Origin: Fragilariopsis cylindrus CCMP1102
Taxonomy: Eukaryota; Bacillariophyta; Bacillariophyceae; Bacillariales; Bacillariaceae
Assembly (NCBI GenBank): GCA_900095095.1
Contig: FMBT01000300.1
Span: forward strand, 496,001-560,000
DNA: 64,000 nt
Direction of reading: 5' to 3'
The notes beneath the pieces were generated by a model, which was not told where the DNA came from, did not search any database, and saw nothing but the letters and a program-made list of their open reading frames with translations. The translations under genes were made by a program, and so were the position numbers. Shown piece after piece: positions 54,154 through 64,000 of this stretch (position 1 is the stretch's first letter; each line of letters begins with the position of its first letter).

Positions 54154-56170
54154 TTAAATACCCTTGAATCCAAAAGAGGAATACAGGAACTCAATTGTCA
54201 ACAACTGGAGGGTTGCCATGGGTGCGAAACGGGCCCAGCTACGACAGAAAAGGAGAAATTAGAAAGAAGAGTATCAGATAAACAGAAGCAAAAGCCTATT
54301 CTCCTCGTGCTTGAGTCAAAGTTACTTACATAGGAATGAAGCCCCTCCAAAGAGACAGCGGACCTTCTTCTCTAACAGTCTTCATAAGACAGTCCGACAA
54401 ACCCGTGTAAATTTTTTTGTTGGTTGGTTGACTCATAAGCTTAGTTCTCACTCGATCAAAGGGTGCCACTGTACATGTCATAAAAAAGCCAGCCAGGAAA
54501 CTTGAGAAAAAGGCCGTACGCGGATCTTTTCTCGTCCATCTTTGATTTTACAGAATTTTTAAAACACAAGAGTGTCTGTGAGAGAGAAATTAGGGGTTTT
54601 GGTAGAAGTAACGCATGGACGAACTAAAGACAAACAAACTTTTTGAAATAGAATCGAAACGAACAATATTTTAGACAAATACTTACCCAGTGTACGTAAC
54701 TACCTGACCCTTAGCGACGTCGTATACACCTATGATGCATTAGGCAAATTAGAGGTAACATTAGACATAAGAAGAAGGAAGATAAATATTGGTAAAACAT
54801 TTCAAGGAAGTACGAATACTGTACTTATCTATTACGACAACAATTTCCCACCATTAAGATAGGTTTATAGTATCGAATTTCTTACCCATTTTTGTTGCAT
54901 TCAATACAATTGCTCTCATAACATTGACGTTAACACCACGATAAAAACCAGCCACACCTTGATCACGATACATGTCTCCAACAAGTGTACTTAGGGGAAT
55001 CGGTTTTCCTTTGTTCGTTTGGCTTAAAGTCTTCATTTGTTTTTATTTTCGATGGTGGCAAATCGGCAGAAGAGAAAGATCAAAATGGTAGTAAAGCCGT
55101 GAGTCTCAATAGAAAAACTAGTGATAATAGGGATCAAAATCAATGTGATATTCTTCCAAAACTCCCTTACCTTCAACACGTCAAAAGGATTGCTGAAACC
55201 AAAAAGTAATTTAAAAAGGTAAGAATGTTGGATTCATTTCAAGAAATTCATATCCGTGAGAATATATAGTATATACAGTATATAATATATATATACATAT
55301 ACATATAGTAGTAGCTTCATTATCCAATGAATTAAGAAATATCTGACTTGAATGAATCAATCGGTTCATACTAACTTACCCGGCTACAGATCCGATTCCT
55401 CCCGTGATTGCACCTGCAAAGAATTTCATATAAATTGGTGAATCAGGTGCACCGGCTCCAATAGCATCTCTTACAGGAGCATAGGCTTAGTTGGGCAAGA
55501 ATTGACAGTAGAAATTATTTTAAAAGGTGGGATTAGTGAATTTGTATGTAAAAACGCTTAATAGAATTGGAAGCCAACAGCGACAACTGCAGTATTCTGG
55601 TGTCTAGTAGTTTCAAAAACGGTACAAGGACTCAATAGTAGTAATATTCTCACCTCCAAGGCGGATGGCAGTGTAACTTTTTTCATAGACGATCCGGGGA
55701 GATGTAAACAAATTAAATTGTGAGTAAGAAATATATTATTTCAACTTAGTAATATCTTATTATACATGATTCGATGGTGTAGTTATTATTCTTGTTCTCA
55801 CCTTCCCTCCCGACAGTAGGCCCATGGTAGTCCCTGATTTACATAGAAGAAGAAAAAAAAAGGTAAGAACGGAGTCAACGAAAACGATCGTACAATTGTG
55901 TCTTGTCGTAGATTAGATGATATCGACAGCCAGCGAGAACACACATCATTAACACCAAACTGTATGCTGGTTCTCACTCACCTTCCAAAAGGCTGCAATT
56001 CCTTCATTCTTCATCGTGTCCGAAATAGTCTTCATGACTCCCATATTATTGATTTGCACCCGGCTCTTTACTAATTCAATCGGGTGAGTGAAATTCACTG
56101 CAAAGACAGCAGCTGATCCGCCCAAAGCAGTCGATTGTAAGAGAGTTGGAGTGTTGTTGGAGGCAGACAT
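54154..56170 (-). CDS. Mitochondrial carrier family (SLC25) protein, nine exons
   Basis: Exons 55982-56170, 55802-55833, 55654-55676, 55380-55485, 55171-55192, 54886-55030, 54687-54729, 54330-54539 and 54154-54238 give 855 nt, 284 aa, with every junction GT-AG and phase-consistent. Exons 2, 3 and 5 are only 32, 23 and 22 nt. Three repeats carry the carrier signature: [24 protein letters not shown] (with the usual Arg replaced) and [14 protein letters not shown], each followed by a G-rich helix start. Six TM helices are expected in the inner mitochondrial membrane. [20 protein letters not shown] and [14 protein letters not shown] place it near the dicarboxylate/oxaloacetate/UCP-like branch; the substrate is not decided. 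A GCTGTT repeat lies just before the ATG at 56170. Confidence 0.88.
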
Positions 56171-56175
56171 GATTC

Positions 56176-56176
<1 letters not shown>

Positions 56177-56259
<83 letters not shown>

Positions 56260-56262
56260 ATG
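56177..56262. repeat. GCTGTT hexanucleotide microsatellite in the 5' leader of the carrier gene
   Basis: About fourteen GCTGTT units on the + strand (AACAGC in the mRNA), a few bases upstream of the carrier ATG. The frame is open through it as Thr-Ala repeats back to 56293, but no ATG precedes it, so it is probably 5' untranslated. Confidence 0.9.
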
Positions 56263-57122
56263 CTGATGTTGTCGTTGTCGACAAAATGCTCAAATTGTTA
56301 GCCTATTGTACTTGCTTGTGTTGTGATTGTAATCGTAATCAATATCAGTGATGTAATGGTGTGTAATGCAATGATCAAAATTCAAATTTCAATCTTTGTG
56401 GATCAAACCAAAATAAGAGGTCATACTGTAGTACAGTATGAAGTAGCGCGCATTTTTGAGGATTTTGTGTTCTCTGAGTGCTCATGACTCATGACTCGAC
56501 TCGTGACTAATGTATCGCGAGATCGTACATATGAAATACGCGCGCCACAATATCTTTGGGTTTTAAAGCGTTTAGTGCTGGAAGGAAACGTACCAAGACT
56601 TAATCGTTATTTCGGCGACTTGCTGTTTTAAATATAACGGTCATGGCTGAACAATGGTGGAACCGTGGCTGAACTTTGGCTTAATTGATTCAGCCATTGT
56701 TCAGCCATGAATATTTCCATTTATGTAGCTTAATAGTAACTATTATTTTTTATGGCTGAATAATGGCTGAATCGATTCAGCCATGGTTCCGCCATGGATC
56801 AGCCGCATTCAGCCACGACCGTTATATTTTAAAAACGTTAAGTCGCCGGCTATCCGTGATTAAGACTTGATACGTTTCCTTCCTGTACAACTTGTTGTAG
56901 ACTGCTACTGCAGCTTACTAGCTTGACTACGCACTGGCAGACGCTAGCTAACAGCGCCACTGTGTTTAGCACGATATTCGATGTCAATCTTGTCGAACTA
57001 AAACAACAATCAACATAGCTACACTGCATAAACAATGCTGTGCAACATCCATTTCACCGACCTATCCTAACCTATCCCTACTTCTATTGTACTTAATCAT
57101 TCCAAATAATATTTGATAAAAC
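56263..57122. other. Divergent spacer holding a foldback element
   Basis: It lies between the carrier gene (-) and cullin-4 (+). It contains the inverted-repeat element at 56580-56883. Outside the element it is AT-rich without recognised genes. Confidence 0.5.
56580..56883. mobile_element. Foldback inverted-repeat element (MITE-like), about 304 bp
   Basis: The left end (GGAAGGAAACGTACCAAG) is matched by the reverse complement of the right end (CTTGATACGTTTCCTTCC). The match continues inward for roughly 100 bp with few differences: CTTAATC, GGCGACTT, ATATAACGGTC and TGGCTGAA blocks appear in the same order in both arms. The centre carries about ten copies of TGGCTGAA or TTCAGCCA. There is no ORF of note. 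A non-autonomous DNA element or a structured foldback is the best description. No clear target-site duplication is visible. It sits about 240 bp upstream of the cullin-4 ATG. Confidence 0.75.
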
Positions 57123-59915
57123 ATGCCCCGCACTAAGGTTCCAACGAAGGCCGGTCGTAGTTCCGGTGGTGGGCGCGGACCGAAAAAGATTGTTATTCGA
57201 CCATTTCAAAAACCTCCAACATTGCCCCCAAACTACTACGAACAAACAAGCCGTGAACTTCTCGAAGGGACAGTGAATGTTGCTTTTAAAGGCGATATAG
57301 CTAATGGTGGTCGAGGGCAAGTACAAGATCAACATAACCTTAGCTTACAAAATTCCTATCAGCAAGTTGTGAACCTTACAAGTCATAAATACGGACCGCG
57401 TTTGTATCGTGATTTGGTAGAAACCCTGCAGAAAACATGTCAAGAACACGTGCTGCCTACCCCTGCTTTGGAACTCAAATCTAGTGCTGAAATGAATTCT
57501 AATTTATTAAGTTATATTCAAAATCAATATCAAAAGTACGTCGACTACTTATTGTTGTGCAAACACGTATTTTTGCCTCTGGATCGTACACATGCTTGGT
57601 TGCCATCGACTGGTGAAGTTGTGAAGCGTTCTTGCTCGTCGTCGTCGTCGGGTGGAGAAGAAAATGCTTCTTTAAGTTGTACAAATACGATAAGTACTTC
57701 CCAGATGAATCAAAATAATGGCAACAATATCATCAATAGCAGGAAAAGGATGACTATGATGGATCTATGGCAAGTCGGTTTGTTGCAATTTCGACGACGA
57801 TTACAAGATTTTCAATTTGATAGGCTAATCTACAAAAAATGGTGGGAAAGCTTGCAAATGGACTGGGACGATAATCTTGCTGGTCGAGGTCTTGATCAGC
57901 AGGCACTACTACAGACTACACTGTATATGTGGCAAGATTTGGGGGTACTGGCTGAAACTTTGTCGCAAAAATTGGAACCAGATTTGATTCTTTTCTTCCA
58001 GCAGAAGTCGCAACAACTCAAACATAATTCTATAGAGGGATTACAGTCGACGTCGACAGCGTCCACTGATATGATGGTTTCATCTGATACATACAACAAT
58101 GGAGAATACAGTGCTGCTGCAGTCATTTCATATTGTTATTCTAAATGGATGCATGTGGCTTATAATTGGAGTAGATTTTTACCGAAGAAAACATGTGTTA
58201 AATTATTAGAGGACCACCTTTTCCGTGCGCACTTACACACCGATTGGTTGTTGAACCCCAAAAATTTTGATCCAATATTAGAGAAAGCATTTGCAGCCAC
58301 CTCTTCGTCAACGGTAAATACAGCGATGCCTTCGATAGGATCCACTGCTTTGTCCTCTTCCACTACCGCCGTAAACTCCACTTCGTCTACATCTCTCATT
58401 CAACAATTGTGGATGCTCGCAGGACGTAGCCCTGGTGGCTATAAGCTCGTGACCAATGCCATTTCTCAATATGCACGGTCGAGAGGTGCAGCGCTGATGA
58501 ATGCCGTTGGTGGAGACGGTCCCGAAAGTGGTAGCAACAATAGTATTGCTAATAGTAGTGCCGTCGCTGCTAAATTAGGAAGACAAAAGATTGCAGAACT
58601 ATTAGAGCTTCAAAAGAAGCTGCAACAACTCTTGTCATATCTCCCGAATTCAAATGAACACTGTTCACTCAAGCATGTATGGGAGGATGTAATCAATCCA
58701 ACTAACGAGCAGGACGACGAGGATACCAACATGGTGGCGGAAGCTCTTGCCAAGTATGTTGATGCGTGTCTCAAAGACAGCAAGCGGCAACTAACAACAA
58801 CTTCACCGACCTCGTCGTCATCTTCTTTCGGCAACAATAGCAATTGGGCCGAGTCTATTATATCTGGAGTCTTTTGTTACTTACAGGCCAAAGATACATT
58901 CGAAGCATTTTACAAACAAGATCTGGCCAAACGACTCCTATGGAATCGTGTGGTGAGCATGGATGTCGAACGCCATTTTGTGTCACTACTGAAGGCAGAA
59001 TGTGGAGCAGGATACACTTCAAAAATGGAAGGAATGTTTCAAGATATAAATTTTAGTCGAGAAACCATGAATCTTTACAAGCAAACACAATATCGACACG
59101 AGAAGCCCTCCACAGATGGAAGTGGAGATGTTAACAACAACTATAAATTAGAAATGGACATACAGGTTTTAACAACTGGGTATTGGCCTGTTTATCCACT
59201 CTATCCAAATCTTATTCTTCCACAGTATCTTTTGGATCCACAAAACAAATTTACAGATTACTACAAGACAAAGTATCAAGGAAGGAGAATGACTTGGCAG
59301 TATGCTCTTGGGCATGTAGTAGTGCGCTTCAAACCCAATGATGCAAGTTCTGGCTCAAAGTACGAACTTTTGGTTAGTCTTTGTCAAGCTTTGGTCCTTT
59401 TACAATTTAATGATACCAATGAATTGACGTTACAGCAACTTATGTCCGCTGTCGGATTAGAAGATCGAGGCGAAATGGAGCGTGTCCTTTTAAGTCTATC
59501 GTTAGGGAAGGATGGAACACGCGTATTGCAAAAGCGAGACCACGATGCTGAAAGGAAGAAAAAGATAAGGATGAATGTTCACAACGAAGATAAATTTCGG
59601 GTACAATCAAACTTTAAGTCCAACACTCGTCGCATCCGTATCAATAATATTCTTATGAGAGAAACCAAGACTGAGCGTGAAAAAACTGTCAAAGCTGTCA
59701 GTCGTGACCGCCTTTATTTGATTGATGCTGTGTTGGTTCGTATTATGAAGGCTCGAAAGACTATTCTACACCAACAGCTCATACCACAAGTCATGGAACA
59801 GGTTAAGGTACCAGCCCAACCAGCGGACATTAAGAAGCGAATCGAGAGTCTAATCGAGCGGGAGTATTTTGAACGGGACGCGACCGACCGTAATCGATAC
59901 AATTATCTGGCGTAG
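57123..59915 (+). CDS. CUL4: Cullin-4 family scaffold of CRL4 ubiquitin ligases
   Basis: Single exon, 930 aa, ATG at 57123. A basic N-terminal tail (~1-30) precedes LPPNYYEQTSRELLEGTVNV, the first helix of the N-terminal cullin repeats, which in CUL4 binds DDB1. The conserved cullin block reads KDTFEAFYKQDLAKRLLWNR, then SLLKAECGAGYTSKMEGMFQD and TGYWPVYP. The C-terminus has the winged-helix/NEDD8 domain: RDRLYLIDAVLVRIMKARKT with the acceptor lysine, then QPADIKKRIESLIEREYFER and YNYLA. CRL4 ligases act on chromatin and replication factors. Family length is usually 750-900 aa; Ser/Asn-rich inserts near residues 180-210 and 400-470 account for the excess. CUL4 rather than CUL3 is inferred from the N-terminal and C-terminal strings. 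Confidence 0.92.
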   Translation: MPRTKVPTKAGRSSGGGRGPKKIVIRPFQKPPTLPPNYYEQTSRELLEGTVNVAFKGDIANGGRGQVQDQHNLSLQNSYQQVVNLTSHKYGPRLYRDLVETLQKTCQEHVLPTPALELKSSAEMNSNLLSYIQNQYQKYVDYLLLCKHVFLPLDRTHAWLPSTGEVVKRSCSSSSSGGEENASLSCTNTISTSQMNQNNGNNIINSRKRMTMMDLWQVGLLQFRRRLQDFQFDRLIYKKWWESLQMDWDDNLAGRGLDQQALLQTTLYMWQDLGVLAETLSQKLEPDLILFFQQKSQQLKHNSIEGLQSTSTASTDMMVSSDTYNNGEYSAAAVISYCYSKWMHVAYNWSRFLPKKTCVKLLEDHLFRAHLHTDWLLNPKNFDPILEKAFAATSSSTVNTAMPSIGSTALSSSTTAVNSTSSTSLIQQLWMLAGRSPGGYKLVTNAISQYARSRGAALMNAVGGDGPESGSNNSIANSSAVAAKLGRQKIAELLELQKKLQQLLSYLPNSNEHCSLKHVWEDVINPTNEQDDEDTNMVAEALAKYVDACLKDSKRQLTTTSPTSSSSSFGNNSNWAESIISGVFCYLQAKDTFEAFYKQDLAKRLLWNRVVSMDVERHFVSLLKAECGAGYTSKMEGMFQDINFSRETMNLYKQTQYRHEKPSTDGSGDVNNNYKLEMDIQVLTTGYWPVYPLYPNLILPQYLLDPQNKFTDYYKTKYQGRRMTWQYALGHVVVRFKPNDASSGSKYELLVSLCQALVLLQFNDTNELTLQQLMSAVGLEDRGEMERVLLSLSLGKDGTRVLQKRDHDAERKKKIRMNVHNEDKFRVQSNFKSNTRRIRINNILMRETKTEREKTVKAVSRDRLYLIDAVLVRIMKARKTILHQQLIPQVMEQVKVPAQPADIKKRIESLIEREYFERDATDRNRYNYLA

Positions 59916-60579
59916 ATCGGGATAGTCTAAAAAAATGGAAAGATCAGATATTGATTTCGGGTACAAAGTTCTGAATAATCTCTAATTTAATTTAATCAAA
60001 AAAGATTGTTTAGTTTCAGAACCATTCTAGTTTTTTGTGATAAAAAGTAAATTAATTATAATAGTTTTATTAATAACATATATTGTGTTGTCTACAAGAA
60101 GGACCTGTATTATATATTATCTTCTATTATAGAACGCAATAGTATATACTGTATTCAATCGTTGGTGCTGGTGGTGCTGGTGGTGCTGGTAGTGCTGGTA
60201 GTGCTGGTAGTGATTGTTTAAAGATCAGAAAACACTCTAGAAAGAAAAAAGATTGACAATCATAATTCAAGTACACTGTGTACGTGTTTATTGACTGTGT
60301 ACCGAATGTCAATTTCTAACTTTTTATTCAAGGTATTCAGCTGGATATGAATACAGCTTGAAATTAAGGAATTAAGGATATTATATAGAGCTGGTGCTAA
60401 ATGCCTATCAACGAAGCTTGCTATTTTTAGCAAATGAACACACCACATCAATAGAAACATAAATTTGATAGTAGTAATAGTAATATGTGCTCGATATAGT
60501 ACATAAAAAATAAACTGTATTATATTGTTGACTTGTCGATAAATTGTATACGACGTGGTGCGTTTACTGGTGGTTTAAA
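59916..60579. other. Convergent intergenic spacer with GGTGCT repeat
   Basis: It lies between the 3' ends of cullin-4 (+) and VAP (-). It holds a short GGTGCT/AGTGCT repeat and otherwise AT-rich DNA; no gene is seen. Confidence 0.5.
60161..60212. repeat. GGTGCT/AGTGCT hexanucleotide microsatellite
   Basis: About eight units of (G/A)GTGCTG in the 3' spacer between cullin-4 and VAP. Confidence 0.85.
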
Positions 60580-61875
60580 TTAAAGCTCTCCCTCTGGTTC
60601 ATCTTCTTGTGTATCTGATACTGGTATGACTGGGATTTCTGTTGAGGCGGCGATTTCTTCCACGAAAAAGTGTCCCACGACAGGTAAATGAGGTGCATTT
60701 CCACTAGCACCGATTCGAGCACCTGACAAAAAACAAGCCAAACCTACGACCAGTAATTGCATCAAAGAAGACATCATGATTCCACCCCCACCACCTTTTC
60801 CTGAACCGCCGCCTCGAGATGACGATCCCCCGCCTTGTTTGTTTTCCAGTGCCGATCGAGCCGCCATTTCCCGGTTATAGTCTCGTTTAGTTTGCTCTAA
60901 AGTATTACTGAGAATGTCCCGCTCAGCTGTTAAGTTTACACTAAACGACACTAATTCATCGTACTTGCGTCTTAGATTAGAGAGCTCAGAGGATATTTGA
61001 TCCGCAGACATTTCAACCATGTTCGAATGTTGAGTGGTCTCCAATCTTGGTGCCACACCCTTACTATTAGAAGTATTTGAGGTACCTGCCAAGGACGGAG
61101 AGGTACTTACAATGTGACGAACATGTAACTTTTTATTTTGCAAGGCAGCGGAGGATCCACCACTGGTAACAGAATTCCACATCGTGGTAAGAGCATCATA
61201 TAAGTCCGTTTGGCTACCCAATTTTTTGGCAGCAAACGTTTTGTCAACCGTACAAGATTGAACTAAGAATTTATCTTTCGAATGATCTAATCCCGATTGT
61301 CCTAACCTTTCATAAGACTGTAAAAGTGCTTGTTTATCTTTTTCTACCAATAAAATTGAAATAGTTTCCGACGTTCCAGGTGCGATCAATCCCTGGTTGG
61401 GTCGTACAAGATACCGGCGTGGTTGTGTTGTTTTGACCTATATATATTAAATATCACAGCAGAGATAACAGCAAATATAATGGAAGATAATTATGGTAAG
61501 TGATATGTAATGAATATTGTATACGGTAAGGACAGAATATTACTTAAAGAGAGAGAGAGATATTTAAGAAAATTAATCATATCTTTTTCTTGAATTCATA
61601 ATGGGCTGCCAGATAAATACATTGTTTATCACTACTTGTAGTTGCATTAAGTTGTAGTAGTAGTATACGCTGCAATGTAGTAGGTAATTATAAATTCATA
61701 CATAGCACATAGCAATACATAGCACATAGCACATAGCACCCACCTTGAACGCGATGAACTCGTCAGTTCCCCCACCGTGTCGAAGTGTCATAGAACATCG
61801 TGGTGTAGCTTCGTTTGGAGATAGAGAGAACACAAGTTCTGATTCTGGATCGATTATCAAGTTGTGACCTGCCAT
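60580..61875 (-). CDS. VAP (VAMP-associated protein) with MSP domain
   Basis: Exons 61744-61875 and 60580-61437 join in phase 0 over a 306-nt intron (AFK|VKTTQPRRYLVRPNQG), giving 329 aa. The MSP domain fills residues ~5-130: LIIDPESELVFSLSPNEATP, EFIAFKVKTTQPRRYLVRPN and QGLIAPGTSETISILL. This is the VAP signature that binds FFAT peptides. A coiled coil (~195-245; LSNLRRKYDELVSFSVNLTA) and a hydrophobic helix (MMSSLMQLLVVGLACFLSGA) follow. VAPs anchor ER contact sites with other organelles. The hydrophobic helix is not at the extreme C-terminus as in typical tail-anchored VAPs: about 45 residues follow it. The intron contains a CATAGCA repeat near 61700-61740. Confidence 0.9.
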
Positions 61876-62243
61876 GGTGGATGTATAATAAATTCTCTTC
61901 CGCTTTTAAAGCTTTCTTTGTGGTAATGTACAGTATGCTGTGATGGTCGAAGAATTGAGAATAGTACAAACAACACGCAACAAAATAATAAATGACTTTG
62001 ATACAGTGTACACGGTCGTACTGTATGTCAGTTCGATAATTCGCACATTACCACGCGGTGAAATAGTGAATGATTTTACGTGTGATTGGAGCATGCACGC
62101 GGTTAACGGTTTTTCACGTCTTCTCTCCCTTTTCGACTTTAAATTTTTGTAATTATTTTTACGATTTTATCGCTTTCTTATTTTACAAGTTAATAAAAGT
62201 ATTGGAAACAAAACTACACTGCTTTAGCGTCAAACCTTCTAAC
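61876..62243. other. Divergent promoter spacer
   Basis: It lies between VAP (-) and the LRR gene (+). The LRR frame stays open upstream to 62070 but the added sequence is poor. AT-rich; nothing else is recognised. Confidence 0.45.
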
Positions 62244-63197
62244 ATGAGTGAAGAAAAACAGAATGAATTATATGTCAACAAGGAATGTCTAAATGGTCTT
62301 GAAATACTCAAGGAGCACAATCTCATTAATCTCTGTCCCACTAATGACGCTGATGCTGACGTTGACGCTAAAGATATCTTCAGCTCCTTTACAAGCTCGA
62401 CAGACAAAAAGACGACAAAATATCCCTCTGTAGAACTCGTTAGCTCTTGGAGTAGCAACAGTAAGATTCAGTTCGATAGTGATGGTTGTGTGACGTCCCT
62501 TGATTTTGGAGGGAAGAGGCTACATAAGGGACTTCCCTGTGATCCACAAGTCTTCGGTGATCAATATTTTTCTCGTTTGCGGACTCTTAGTCTAGCAGGT
62601 ACCGACCTACCAATCAAAGATATAATGGCCATTCTACCATTCATTCAGGTACATATCGAATGCTTATTCTTAGGGGGGAATGCCCTTGGTGTTATTGGAG
62701 CGGAACAAATCTCAACATGGTTACCCAAAGCGACGTCGTTAGTCAAGCTTGACTTACGATATAATGACATTAACGCAGCAGGAATTACCGTGATATCTCG
62801 TTCATTGGTTGGTACGAACGTACAATACTTGTACCTAGAAGGGAATATTATTGGAGATGAGGGTTGTACAGCAATGGTGGATTTCTTACTCAAGAAAGAG
62901 GAAAATTCGCAAATTCGAGAAATATTTTTAGGGGCCAATCAAATACAATCGTCCGGTGCAGCATCTCTCGCCTCTTTGTTGCATGTAAATAAGAATATTT
63001 CCAAGATTTATTTAGAAGGGAATAATATTGGTGCAAATGGTGCAGCTGCATTTTGTGAAGTCCTGGAGAAACTGAACGGAGATACAGGACTACGGAATCT
63101 TTATGTTGATAATAACAATATCGGAAAGGAACTATCGAACAAACTTGCGACATTATTAAAGAGTGAAACGACCATTCAAGATCCCTTAGATGTCTAA
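62244..63197 (+). CDS. Leucine-rich repeat protein, ribonuclease-inhibitor type
   Basis: From the ATG at 62244, 317 aa. After an N-terminal region (~1-105), repeats of about 28 residues follow: SRLRTLSLAGTDLPIKDIMA, IECLFLGGNALGVIGAEQIS, LVKLDLRYNDINAAGITVIS, VQYLYLEGNIIGDEGCTAMV, IREIFLGANQIQSSGAASLA, ISKIYLEGNNIGANGAAAFC and LRNLYVDNNNIGKELSNKLA. The pattern LxxLxLxxNxIGxxGAxxL is the RI-like/NLRC3-like LRR, common and expanded in diatoms. The protein is soluble, with no signal or TM, and probably a protein-binding solenoid. The frame stays open to 62070, but the residues there look like read-through of the 5' leader. Confidence 0.88.
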   Translation: MSEEKQNELYVNKECLNGLEILKEHNLINLCPTNDADADVDAKDIFSSFTSSTDKKTTKYPSVELVSSWSSNSKIQFDSDGCVTSLDFGGKRLHKGLPCDPQVFGDQYFSRLRTLSLAGTDLPIKDIMAILPFIQVHIECLFLGGNALGVIGAEQISTWLPKATSLVKLDLRYNDINAAGITVISRSLVGTNVQYLYLEGNIIGDEGCTAMVDFLLKKEENSQIREIFLGANQIQSSGAASLASLLHVNKNISKIYLEGNNIGANGAAAFCEVLEKLNGDTGLRNLYVDNNNIGKELSNKLATLLKSETTIQDPLDV

Positions 63198-64000
63198 AGA
63201 TATGTATATGAATTTGCCATGTATGTATTTTTTTTTCATTGTATAGTTCCTATTACTGTACGGCCAGCAATCATTTTACCCAAAAAAAGTGACTAAAGTG
63301 TGCCAAAATGAGTTTAGAATATTATATAATGTATTCAGCGGAATAAAAATGTTTAGTGGTTTTGTGTCTTGGAAAATACTGTAACGTGTTTAGTTATACA
63401 CATACATTTTGGCATGCTTTGTTTTATTTTTACACCTCCTTCTGTGGGGAAAAGCTATCAAACTAACATTGACCTGTAGTACGAAATGCAAGGAAATAGG
63501 GGGAAATTTGCGGAGTTTGATTTGGTCTAGTAACTTTCTTCATATTTATTAGTATTGCACACACAATGAAACTTAATTGTTCCTCTACTGTAACCTTAAA
63601 GTAGTAATACAGCTATTTAAACTATTCCACTCAAGTGAATCGCATAATTCATACAATCATATCAATTGTAAGGAATCTGTGAGAATAATATGCTTACCAT
63701 TTTGTTATTATTATTATTGAAGGTGTGTATTGGGGCTTGCCATGGGGATGTTCTTTGTTTGATTTGATATGATTGCTGCATTGTCCAAGTATAGAGTATA
63801 GCATGTGTGGTATAATTAGAAGAAACTATAATGTGCTACAGGCTCCCTCAAAGAAGTAAAGCTACAACACACAAGACAGCGCACGTATACACCATCTCCA
63901 CTTGATGTAGGTGATGTCAACTCCTTACTATAGCCAGCTGACTATAGCCAGGAATGAATAGCAATGTAAGAATAATGGAGGAAATCCACGTACAACTGAG
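63198..64000. other. Right-edge intergenic, nothing recognised
   Basis: AT-rich DNA downstream of the LRR gene. No ORF of note, RNA gene or repeat beyond a short ATT tract near 63705-63720. Confidence 0.45.

Noticed and set aside
56183-56293. Thr-Ala repeat N-terminus for the carrier protein
   Set aside because: It has no ATG; the frame opens only from a TTG and reads through the hexanucleotide repeat of the leader.

Overview
The window is nuclear DNA of a eukaryotic alga, most likely a diatom or close stramenopile relative. The evidence is AT-rich DNA, spliceosomal introns of about 100-300 nt with GTAAGT/GTGAGT-type donors, and several N-termini that join a signal peptide to a diatom-type plastid cleavage motif. 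That motif reads ASAFAP in lumazine synthase, AFAFAP in the diaminopimelate aminotransferase and DAFAPP in an XRN-like nuclease. There are no operons, no CRISPR and no sign of a bacterial contig. I cannot decide genus or species.

Layout. 1-1147 (-): luminal half of an IRE1/PERK-type ER stress sensor, cut by the left edge. 2.8-4.1 kb (+): BAR-domain protein. 4.4-7.8 kb (-): plastid LL-diaminopimelate aminotransferase, then UDP-glucuronate 4-epimerase. 9.6 kb (-): a solitary 5S rRNA gene. 10.0-11.4 kb (+): NFACT-R (Rqc2-like) protein. 12.6-13.4 kb (-): eEF1B-gamma-like GST domain. 14.0-14.9 kb (+): probable plastid protein of unknown function. 15.4-16.4 kb (-): vitamin K epoxide reductase homologue in three exons. 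16.8-19.4 kb (+): XRN 5'-3' exoribonuclease with a plastid-type leader. 20.6 kb (+): small subunit of serine palmitoyltransferase. 21.6-23.2 kb (-): seven-TM receptor-like gene with a break. 23.8-24.4 kb (+): small broken-frame gene. 25.0-26.6 kb (-): AP-4 mu. 29.0-34.3 kb (+): MBD-DDT-WHIM chromatin protein. 34.5-36.2 kb (-): TDP2-like phosphodiesterase with ubiquitin-like domain and SUMO-interaction motif. 37.8 kb (+): RING finger. 40.3 kb (+): ankyrin protein. 41.5-43.2 kb (-): PLRG1/PRL1 splicing factor. 43.8-47.5 kb (+): large unknown protein. 47.7-48.7 kb (-): thylakoid-lumen FKBP. 49.5-50.7 kb (-): lumazine synthase. 51.2-53.6 kb (+): plastid ABC1/UbiB kinase in five exons. 54.2-56.2 kb (-): mitochondrial carrier in nine exons, some only 22-32 nt. 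56.6-56.9 kb: foldback inverted-repeat element. 57.1-59.9 kb (+): cullin-4. 60.6-61.9 kb (-): VAP. 62.2-63.2 kb (+): LRR protein.

The genes are unlinked housekeeping functions rather than one pathway. A recurring theme is plastid biology: lysine and riboflavin synthesis, lumenal folding, ABC1 kinase, and possibly RNA and nascent-chain quality control. The most unusual points are the plastid-type leader on an otherwise complete XRN nuclease, the Ubl-SIM-TDP2 fusion with two plausible start codons, the microexons of the carrier gene, the foldback element beside cullin-4 and a 184-194 bp tandem repeat at 36.6-37.2 kb. Four genes need a frame change to match their families. These look like small indels in the assembly or allele, and each can be tested with RNA or short reads. 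All splice sites were placed by eye, and each intron-containing gene was checked for GT-AG borders and phase continuity.
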